Source: Stephanodiscus triporus (Eukaryota > Bacillariophyta > Thalassiosirophyceae > Thalassiosirales > Thalassiosiraceae). Taken from it: a stretch of DNA of 11,252 nucleotides. Position 1 is the first letter of the stretch. Every line of letters starts with the position of its first letter. A program made the position numbers and the translations under genes. Under the pieces are notes generated by a model that searched no databases, had not been told where the DNA came from, and saw only the letters and a program-made list of their open reading frames with translations. Where the stretch lies: positions 1 to 11,252 of the forward strand of contig JALLAZ010001912.1 of NCBI GenBank assembly GCA_036939755.1, written 5' to 3'. Below are positions 1 to 6,227 of this stretch, one piece after another.

Positions 1-1500
1 AGGGCTCTAACAGGCCGATGCCACGATGTCCGCCCCCGCCTTTCGGCAGGAGGACAATCACAGTCCAGGTCATCTGCTCAGGGATGCATCCATGCTCCCA
101 AATGACATTCACGATTCTCAGGAACATGCGCCATTTATCCCCTGGATGGGGCCCAGGCCCCACCAGGTCCCTATCGTCTTCCTCTTCCTTCACTGCGCCC
201 GCAAGCCACTCTTTCAAGTGTTTGGCCCGCATCCCCCCAGCACCAGCTGCTCGCCCACTCCATAGCCAACAAACGCCGTCCCTAACCTCACTATCCATCG
301 GTTTCACGTCCAGCACGGGGAAAGGATCGACCATGATGGGGAAGCGACCCCCCGGAGTGGGCACTTCTGCATAAAGTTCAGTCCGCTCCTCGGTGAGACA
401 TGTCATTGTTAAGTGGCACGGTTTGGGCAGTTGGTCAGTGGCAGAACAATACCACCCTTTAAGACACCGCCAAGCCTCCTTGGTCTGATTGGTGCTGAGG
501 AGCCCCTCGATCTTGCTGGCCACATCGGTGGTGCATTGCTGTCAATCGCCTTGTAGGGCTGCCTTGATTCGGCGGCCGAGGCAGCGGGCCTGTTGCGGAC
601 TGAGCTTCCCGCTCTTGTGCAAACCAACATGTTGATCGATGAGGAGCCACGTCGCATCCAAAATCCACTTGTTGGCAGGGCGTTCCCGTGGGGGTGGGGG
701 GTCGCAGCCGAGTTGATCGCAGCCGAGTTGGAGGTCGTTGAAGGCGCCTTCCAGCTCCCTCATTGGGCCAATGTGGGGGAGCTGTAGGGGACAACGTTGG
801 CGTGCCTTTTGGTACATCTTCATTTCCCCAGCCGACCCAGAGTAAAGTCGAGCGACGATTGCTTGATGACCGGAGTAGTGGTGACGGAGGTTGACAAGGC
901 AGACTCTTTGAAATTTCTTATGATAGGGCCCCCACACCATCAGATAATTACATGTGGAGGAGACGAATCTCCCCTCTCTCCTCATTTGCCACGTCCAGCG
1001 AGCGCCCCAACTCCCGTACCGGTGGCGCTGCCAAAATTGGCTCGCCATGCTTACTAATTCCATGGAGTTGCATATCTCCACGATCACGTCTTGTCTCTCA
1101 TCACGGGGGATGAGAACGTTGGTGCTGAGATCCCCCAGGAGATTGGGCTCACACCCGTTAGGGCACTCTTTCCAGGCTTGCTTGACATGTAGTAACGCGG
1201 TGCCAGGATCAGCGAAAATCGTGCATATATGTCATCCGTGATTTTGGTTTCCGTGAGGAACCACAATCAATCCCAGTTGCTGCCAACGCCCGTAAGGCCC
1301 TTTCCAGGCCGCAATTGCAGCCACTGCGAACGTTAAACGTTGCAAGCGTGATGAATCTGCTACCATCAGCTCGTGATGGCGGCTCTTGGTTGGTCGACAT
1401 CATGGGAATTTCCGCCCCATAGGTACGTAAAAATCCACAACTACAGCTGTAGCCTACCAACGAGGACACTACCCCCGCCGGTCGATCCAACTCCACTCCC
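1..1500 (-). mobile_element. Degenerate non-LTR (LINE) retrotransposon, 5' part
   Basis: Read on the minus strand, this is an APE-type LINE open frame. The endonuclease start motif (LATFNVRSG) lies near 1321-1360. The T-E-T-K catalytic motif lies near 1240-1260, in another frame. A later endonuclease block (LLGDLSTN, then SGHQAIVARL) follows from about 1213 downwards. The linker runs on to RPANKWILDATW. A last stretch, open from 541 to the window edge, ends in VIVLLPKGGGGHRGIGLLEP, which is the beginning of a reverse transcriptase domain. The element therefore continues left of the window. Breaks seen: a frameshift near 1262-1270; loss of the central endonuclease near 1213, where the frame jumps from DDIYAR to DPGTALLHV; and a TGA at 542-544 with coding continuing in the same frame behind it. 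It is a fossil, not a mobile copy. The 5' boundary is uncertain (1500-1570). The clade is not determined. Confidence 0.82.
702..731. repeat. 15-bp tandem duplication inside the LINE
   Basis: The unit TCGCAGCCGAGTTGA occurs twice in a row (702-716 and 717-731, one mismatch at the last base). It duplicates five codons of the element's linker (LGCDQ-LGCD on the minus strand) without changing the frame. It is probably a slippage event private to this copy. Confidence 0.9.
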
Positions 1501-1732
1501 CGCCCTATCGGGTGGAGTGTGGGAGCAAATGGTGGTCCCCTTTACAGGGGGGGGATAACGGGTCGATTGTGCAAAACGCCTATGTGGTTACGCTAGGGGT
1601 AGGCATTATGTGTGTTCGTGTTGAAGAGAGAGTGGGCCACCAAGACACATTCATTGGCATTCGGGTGTGCCAAGGACAAGGATTTTTGCCCAATGAGCCC
1701 CAGAAAGATGGATACATCTCCTCCTGCTGTCA
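1500..1732. other. Unassigned stretch between the LINE and the pseudogene
   Basis: I see no gene I can support here. The minus strand next to 1500 stays open and Gly/Ser/Pro-rich, so the LINE may reach about 1570. The plus strand has an open frame 1512-1748 with no family resemblance that I recognise. The motif GGCATTCGGG at 1657-1666 recurs near 1890-1900, and a variant (GGCATTCAGG) near 1774-1783. This suggests that degenerate repeats of the following pseudogene begin here. Confidence 0.35.
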
Positions 1733-2729
1733 GTGGGATTCTATCTAGGGAGTATCATTCACACCAAGAAGAATGGCATTCAGGCCAATACAAAGGTGGC
1801 TAAATCTTCTGTCAAATCTGAAGAAGACATCGCACCTACTGCTGATGGAGGGATTATGTCTAGTAGAATCATGCATGATGCCGATATGGAAGGCATTCGG
1901 GCCAATTTGAAGGTTGAAGTCATGTTGGATGAAACCCCACCTCAATAGTCAAAGGCAGACACCCACAGACCCTTTGATGGCACTCTTGCCAAGAAGAAGA
2001 CACAAATCAATACTGATTGAAAGGAGTCTGAACATTCATTTCAATCTGAACAAGGTCTTGATGAAATCATGGTGGATGAATCCTCCTCTTCACAGGGGTC
2101 AGATGTCAATGTCTTTGGGCGCGTTGATATCAAGAACACTGAAGACAACGATGAGAAGCAGCAGGATGACGTCTCCAGCAGAGCCGAGATTCGGGCCCTT
2201 CAAGCAGCAATCTGTGTCAATTGTGTCAAAGGTACTTTTGCTACTAATGCATCTTTGTCTTGCAGAGAGGCATGTAAGGACAAGGAATTGATTTGCTGTG
2301 TAGGTGCCAATAGAACGTATTATGTACTGTACAGGAAGTGACTTCCTACTTTCCTACTTGCCCTGGCTTCACAGGCAGGGCATATAACATCAGCTGCAAT
2401 TGCAGTAGGGCTCGTGAAAAAGCAAATATCCAAACTGTGAAGAATGGTTGTAATAAGGGGGAATTTTTGTGCTTTAGAGCTGGACTTGTTGGAGGAGTTG
2501 GAAACATGACTGATGCTTACAGCCAGGGAGCCACTCAAAATATGATTGATTCCTGCAATGGCAGGCCTGCTTGTGGTTCTATGGCTAAGCATGCGGATAT
2601 GATAGGGTCATGTAATGCATACAGAGCATGTTACAATCAGGGAGTTGTCACCTCTGTTATGTTGTATTGCTGCACACTGACAGTGTGTGTGAGAATGATC
2701 TCCCTCCGGCTAACTGTACAGCGACAAAG

Positions 2730-2813
2730 GTGAGTCTCCAAAGTGAAAACTCTTGCAAGAAAGAATTCTGATTATTAAAAACAATCTTGTGTCCTTCTTC
2801 TTTTTAAACAAAG
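2730..2813 (+). other. GT-AG intron inside the pseudogene
   Basis: The donor AAG|GTGAGT at 2729/2730 is followed by a pyrimidine-rich tract (CCTTCTTCTTTTT) and the acceptor AAACAAAG|CC at 2813/2814. Length is 84 bp. Splicing joins ANCTATK directly to PTTSIPTTNM in one frame. The splice sites have survived even though the upstream frame has not. Confidence 0.8.
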
Positions 2814-3155
2814 CCTACAACAAGCATTCCAACAACAAACATGCCAAAGACAGGCAAGCCAACAACATGCAAGCCAATGACAGGCAAGCCAATGACAAGT
2901 GAGCCTGCGATGGGCACACCTTCAACAGGCAATCCAACAACAGGCAAGCCAACAACAGGCAATCCAACAACAGGCAATCCAACAACAGGCAAGCCAATGA
3001 CAGGCAAGCCTACAACGGGCACACCAACAATAGGCAAGCCAACGACAGGTAAGCCAACAACACATAAGCCTTTGACAGACAAGCCAATGACACGCAAGCC
3101 TACAATCATGCCTTCAACAAGCAAGCCCACAGCATGCAAGCCAATGACACATAAT
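2814..3155 (+). repeat. Tandem 15-bp coding repeat (KPTTG type)
   Basis: There are 23 consecutive units of consensus P-[T/M]-T-x-[K/N], encoded by variants of AAGCCAACAACAGGC. All units are five codons except one of four (PTIM near 3105-3116). Central units (PTTGN/PTTGK, about 2934-3060) are nearly identical at DNA level, while the outer ones are diverged, as expected of slippage or unequal exchange at the core. The product would be a Thr/Pro-rich, probably O-glycosylated stalk. The reverse strand is also open and reads as a Val/Leu-rich repeat, which I treat as a shadow. Confidence 0.95.
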
Positions 3156-3263
3156 TTGTATGATTCTACCATTAACTTCACCAAGGCAATGCACTATCCA
3201 AAAGCCCTTACAATGGAGAAGTGTCATAAGGATTGGAGTTTAGTAATGGTCATGCATGTTTGA

Positions 3264-3500
3264 CTGTGAAATGCCAGATCAACTTCAGGGTGCGTGCGCT
3301 GTTGAATTAATGTTTTACAAAAGTGAATGTTTTGTACAGGCATGGATTTATGGTCTTGGGATATGTTATTTGTATTTGTCTGCTCGTATTGGGTTTGTTG
3401 GGAGGATAAACCCTTTTTCCAATAAATAATGATTATCTAGTAAACTCTCATTCTACATCCACCATGTCTTTTAACCTCTAGTTGAAATTGGCAACATAAT
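3264..3500 (+). other. Presumed 3' flank of the pseudogene
   Basis: This stretch is AT-rich and has no gene I can support. An AATAAA at 3421-3426 lies about 160 bp behind the last stop and could be an old polyadenylation signal. No other feature seen. Confidence 0.35.
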
Positions 3501-3502
3501 CA

Positions 3503-3886
3503 ATGATGGTTATCATACTTATTGTTCTTGTTGCCACATTCGAATGCAAATGGGAGATCAATATCTGTATCTGTAGAATATCCGCCATTCTATTTGCCAC
3601 TTCATTGATAGCCTCTGGACGTGTCGTTTATGCCCTGGTGCTATTCTATCACATGTATTTTGTCGCTGGTATACTGCCATGTTACGTCTTCCACAGGAAA
3701 AAAATCATCTTCTTCCCATGCTTCTCGTCTTCGCCGCCTCTAGTGGTGCCGTTGTTCATATCGCTAAAATGTTCAATGCAGCGCCATTTGCAGACAGACT
3801 TTCATCATCAAAGGAGTCAACCAGCTCCAAAGCTGCGGCATCACCGCCCCTCTAGTCACCGACGTAAAAAAGATCGTGAAATGTGA
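3503..3886 (+). CDS. Possible small hydrophobic hypothetical protein
   Basis: An ATG-initiated frame of 127 codons. The first 15 residues (MMVIILIVLVATFEC) resemble a signal peptide or membrane anchor. Two further hydrophobic stretches follow around residues 25-65, and then a basic, Pro/Ser/His-rich tail. I recognise no family. The frame runs straight through the first copy of the 109-bp direct repeat, and the second copy does not preserve a matching frame. That speaks against a conserved gene. It could be chance, or a relic of a membrane protein. Confidence 0.15.
   Translation: MMVIILIVLVATFECKWEINICICRISAILFATSLIASGRVVYALVLFYHMYFVAGILPCYVFHRKKIIFFPCFSSSPPLVVPLFISLKCSMQRHLQTDFHHQRSQPAPKLRHHRPSSHRRKKDREM
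3645..3753. repeat. 109-bp direct repeat, copy 1
   Basis: It begins TCTATCACATGTATTTTGTC and ends TCTAGTGGTGCCGTT. It matches 3949-4056 except for one C/T substitution (GTTACG versus GTTATG) and one base in an A run (7 versus 6). Such near-identity implies a recent duplication. Each copy contains a short ATG-started frame (MLLVFAASSGAV), but the frames diverge right after the repeat. Confidence 0.97.
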
Positions 3887-3924
3887 CAATGCGCATCTGA
3901 TTCTTCCCCCAGCTCTCGTATAGG

Positions 3925-4080
3925 AGGGGATTGTCGACCGCCGCCTCGTCTATCACATGTATTTTGTCGCTGGTATACTGCCATGTTATGTCTTCCACAG
4001 GAAAAAATCATCTTCTTCCCATGCTTCTCGTCTTCGCCGCCTCTAGTGGTGCCGTTAGGGGATTGTCGACCGCCGCCTCG
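3925..4080. repeat. 109-bp repeat copy 2 bracketed by 24-bp direct repeats
   Basis: Copy 2 of the 109-bp repeat (3949-4056) is flanked on both sides, with no gap, by the identical 24-mer starting AGGGGATTGTCGACC (3925-3948 and 4057-4080). The 24-mer is absent beside copy 1. This is either a tandem duplication of a 132-bp unit followed by partial loss, or an insertion of copy 2 into the 24-mer with duplication of the target. Confidence 0.95.
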
Positions 4081-4481
4081 CACGGATCAAGATGCACCCA
4101 CCTCCCGTCCTCGCGCTCCTCCGGCCGAGTCCCGGCGTCTTCAGCCCTCCTGCCATAAACACTTTAAGTAAGGGCAATAGGATGTATTCGTTACAGATAT
4201 CATCTTCGGCGATTACTATGGAAGACTCAGCATTAGTTTGTGTAAAAGATTCGGAAAGAGTGCAGCGTCGTGGATGCCATCTATTTGTTGAGGGGTAGTT
4301 TGATATGTTTATCTCACTAGAGAACATCATTGACCGCGATAGAACGAGTTTGGGATGCCCATACAGTGGAGGAGAGAAAGAAAGTTATGTTTGTCTTCCT
4401 TATTGGCGATACATCAAAATGAATGCACAATAGGAAGAGCAACAAAGTATCGACCCAAAGAACCCAGAAGCCTAGAATTCG
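4081..4481. other. Intergenic stretch without a supported gene
   Basis: Short open frames occur on both strands, the longest ATG-started one being 4092-4298 plus (68 residues). None has a recognisable motif or partner exon. I see no tRNA, hairpin terminator or repeat here. Confidence 0.4.
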
Positions 4482-4640
4482 CTACAAGGCACCGACATAA
4501 ATGTCGTCACCGAATTCTTCGTCAATCGCCCAATCATCCGTCTTCAGGTTTGACGATTGATTCCAATACTGCTCTATTTTCGGCCTGGCCCCGTCCATTC
4601 GCTCCGGTTCGGGCGACCAGTCGGGCGCATTGCACGCCAT
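4482..4640 (-). other. Coding-like C-terminal tail, gene unknown
   Basis: On the minus strand this segment reads as an acidic protein end (PDWSPEPERMDGARPKIEQ, then DDWAIDEEFGDDIYVGAL and a TAG stop). It has the look of a real C-terminus: mixed composition, aromatic residues and an acidic close. It sits 3' of the proteasome gene on the same strand, so it could be a last exon of that gene or of a lost one. However, I see no strong acceptor upstream, only weak AGs such as GGGTAG near 4655. The upstream part of the same frame crosses a C14 tract (4705-4718) and is not convincing. Confidence 0.22.
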
Positions 4641-4737
4641 TGTACGGGTGCATCTACCCAGTTTTGGCGCCCGTGACAAGATTCGGCCGTTCCTTGTTTT
4701 TTTGCCCCCCCCCCCCCCATCATCCTTGACACAGCGT

Positions 4738-5922
4738 TTACGGGCGGACGGCCGGGGATGCCGCCGGTGCAAAGTTCCTAAGCGCGATCGCCGCACCCCT
4801 CCTCTCGTTCTTCGTCGCGATCATCGCGCCATCCTCCCCCGCCCGTCGTATCCCCCTCCCGTCGTCGTTCGCGCCGTTCGTCGTCCTCGACACGTGGCGC
4901 CTCCCGAACTTGTCGATCACGTACATCCGCACGTACCCCCCCGAACTACCGTCCCTCTCCATGGCCAATCGTATCGCGTTATACACGAGTTCCAACGCCT
5001 CCTCCTCCGATGGCAATCGTCGTCGTCGACGACCGCGATCGTCGTCGTCATGATCGCCGCCGTCGTCGTCGTCGTCGTCGTCGTCGCAACCGCGGTCGAC
5101 CCCGCGGTAGTGCGAGTCCAAATGGCCGAGCACGTACGTCGATCCGCTCCCCGCGACGGCCCAATCCCTCTCCTCGAACATCGCGCCGCCCGTGCCGATC
5201 GAATATATCGCCCCCCGGCGCAGCTCGTGATCGTATCCCGCGCAAACGAGGCTCGCCGACATCCCCCCGCCTCCGTCGTCGCCATCTCCCGCGAGGAGGT
5301 TACGCAGCAACGACGCCGCGTGAGTCACGGTCCCGCGCGCGCGATGGAGCAGCCGGCGGGACACGAGCTCCGTCCGCACGATCGACGCGAGGTGCTGGGT
5401 GTCGGCGGCGGATCCCGATCGGCAGATGACGCACGTCGACGCGGGAGGGGGGGGGGCGGCGTCGTCGTCGTCGCGACGACGACCGTCGTCCTCCCCTCCC
5501 GAGCCGTCGTCGACGTCGCGGTCGTCGTGGATCCTCCTCCCCCGTCGTCGCGGTCGTCGTCGTCGTCGTCGTGGGGATATCACCGTCGCCGGGGCGGCGA
5601 GGGAGCGGCCGCCCGACGACGACGTCGAAATCGAAATCGAAGAGGCGAATTCGTCCGCCTCGCCGTCCAGGACGAACGTGAGCTTGGCCGCGTACCTGTT
5701 GGTGACGTAGCCCGACGAGCTCGTTCGGGTGTCGGCCCCGGCGACGACGCCGCCGTCGTATCTCACGGCGAGGATGGTCGTGCCCATGCTCGCCTCTCCC
5801 GAGACCGAGGGAAGGTAGAAAGCGGGAAGGAGCAGGACGAGGACGACTAGGAGCGACGGAGGAGGCGCGACGATGCCGTCGACGACGACGACGCCATTAT
5901 TATTTGCCCTCATCGTCGGCAT
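4738..5922 (-). CDS. PSMB6: 20S proteasome subunit beta-1 (caspase-like site), with insertions
   Basis: Catalytic beta-1 subunit of the 20S core, an N-terminal threonine protease cleaving after acidic residues. The single open frame gives 394 residues; family members have about 205-240. Gly47-Thr48 is the processing site, making Thr48 the mature Thr1. Asp17 and Lys33 (mature numbering) are Asp64 and Lys80. CRSGSAADTQ (167-176) includes the Arg45 equivalent that sets beta-1 specificity. AGSGST (257-262) and MERDGSSGG (321-329, with the Asp166 and Ser169 equivalents) complete the site. Two insertions are odd. Residues about 88-162 are Ser-, Arg- and Asp-rich; residues about 278-303 are Asp8 followed by Arg runs. 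Both come from GTC/GAC repeats and neither has plausible splice sites. The propeptide (1-47) holds a hydrophobic run (24-37) resembling a signal peptide. The tail after about residue 345 is longer than usual and not recognisable. Start chosen at the first ATG; Met46 just before Gly-Thr is an alternative. Confidence 0.9.
   Translation of the reverse strand: MPTMRANNNGVVVVDGIVAPPPSLLVVLVLLLPAFYLPSVSGEASMGTTILAVRYDGGVVAGADTRTSSSGYVTNRYAAKLTFVLDGEADEFASSISISTSSSGGRSLAAPATVISPRRRRRRPRRRGRRIHDDRDVDDGSGGEDDGRRRDDDDAAPPPPASTCVICRSGSAADTQHLASIVRTELVSRRLLHRARGTVTHAASLLRNLLAGDGDDGGGGMSASLVCAGYDHELRRGAIYSIGTGGAMFEERDWAVAGSGSTYVLGHLDSHYRGVDRGCDDDDDDDDGGDHDDDDRGRRRRRLPSEEEALELVYNAIRLAMERDGSSGGYVRMYVIDKFGRRHVSRTTNGANDDGRGIRRAGEDGAMIATKNERRGAAIALRNFAPAASPAVRP
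5062..5085. repeat. (GTC)8 microsatellite in the proteasome CDS
   Basis: Eight perfect GTC units encode the Asp8 run (residues 280-287) of the beta-1 subunit on the minus strand. Related imperfect GTC/GAC tracts at 5461-5472 and 5553-5570 underlie the first insertion. There the frame reads Asp in some tracts and Arg in others. Confidence 0.95.
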
Positions 5923-6227
5923 CGTTTTTTTCTTTTTCGGCCGTCAACGACCAAAGTTCAAGTGGAGACGGGAGGTTCCCGCCATATACTTACGTGAGCT
6001 CCGCCCCGCCCGAAGACAGAATAGAACTCTCCCACGAAGACAAACGAACCATGGGAATCTTCGTTGCGCGGCCCGCGTCTTAATAAATAAAAAAACACGC
6101 GCCTAAAGCGGTGCGAGAGGGTGTTCCCTGCCTCGTCTTCTCCTCCAAGGGTCTCCAATCCAACGAGCCGTCATTACTTATTCGCGTCACCGATTCCAGC
6201 TCGCACTCTTTTTTTACTATCCAAAAC
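5923..6227. promoter_or_regulatory. Divergent proteasome / ISN1 intergenic promoter region
   Basis: About 305 bp separate the two divergent start codons, so both promoters must share this stretch. Visible elements are a T-rich tract (5925-5937), GC-rich motifs including GGGAGGTTCCCGCC near 5970-5983, and CCGCCCCGCCC at 6001-6011. An upstream ATG at 6051 in good context (ACCATGGGA) opens an 11-codon frame closing with TAA at 6083. If transcribed, it would be a short upstream ORF of ISN1. No clear TATA box seen. Confidence 0.5.

Larger units (their letters stand above)
1733..3263 (+). pseudogene. Broken gene for Cys-rich, Pro/Thr-repeat secreted-type protein
   Basis: Coding-like sequence runs through three frames. 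From 1733 a hydrophilic segment is interrupted by TAG (1946-1948) and TGA (near 2018), yet coding character continues in the same frame to 2341 (D/E/S-rich, then CVNCVKG..SCREACKDKELICC). A Cys-rich stretch follows one frame over (from about 2354, TCPGFTGR, to about 2690), with repeated motifs such as SCNGRPACG and SCNAYRACYN. Near 2690 the frame slips again: VCENDLPPANCTATK is readable only after one missing base. A normal intron (2730-2813) then leads to an exon (2814-3263) of tandem Pro/Thr units and a short tail ending in TGA. From memory, the combination of Cys-x-G repeats and KPTT-type stalks is common in diatom secreted or cell-surface proteins; exact function unknown. Multiple stops and slips favour a pseudogene over sequencing error. 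No start codon or signal peptide could be placed. Confidence 0.62.

Noticed and set aside
2814..3155. Short regular repeats as a CRISPR array
   Set aside because: There are no spacers; units are contiguous 15-mers in a coding frame, in eukaryotic DNA.
2804..3184. Val/Leu/Gly repeat protein on the minus strand
   Set aside because: It is the mirror of the Pro/Thr codon repeat. The plus strand joins to an exon by a good intron.
3790..3921. GVNQLQSCGIT..TDVKKI stretch reminiscent of the N-terminal helices of RAD51/DMC1
   Set aside because: About 45 codons without a start or the ATPase domain nearby. The similarity is too short to separate from chance.
4630..5850. 406-codon plus-strand open frame opposite the proteasome gene
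   Set aside because: Its product is Arg/Val/Pro low complexity caused by GTC-rich antisense sequence. It has no domain, while the minus strand shows full proteasome motifs.
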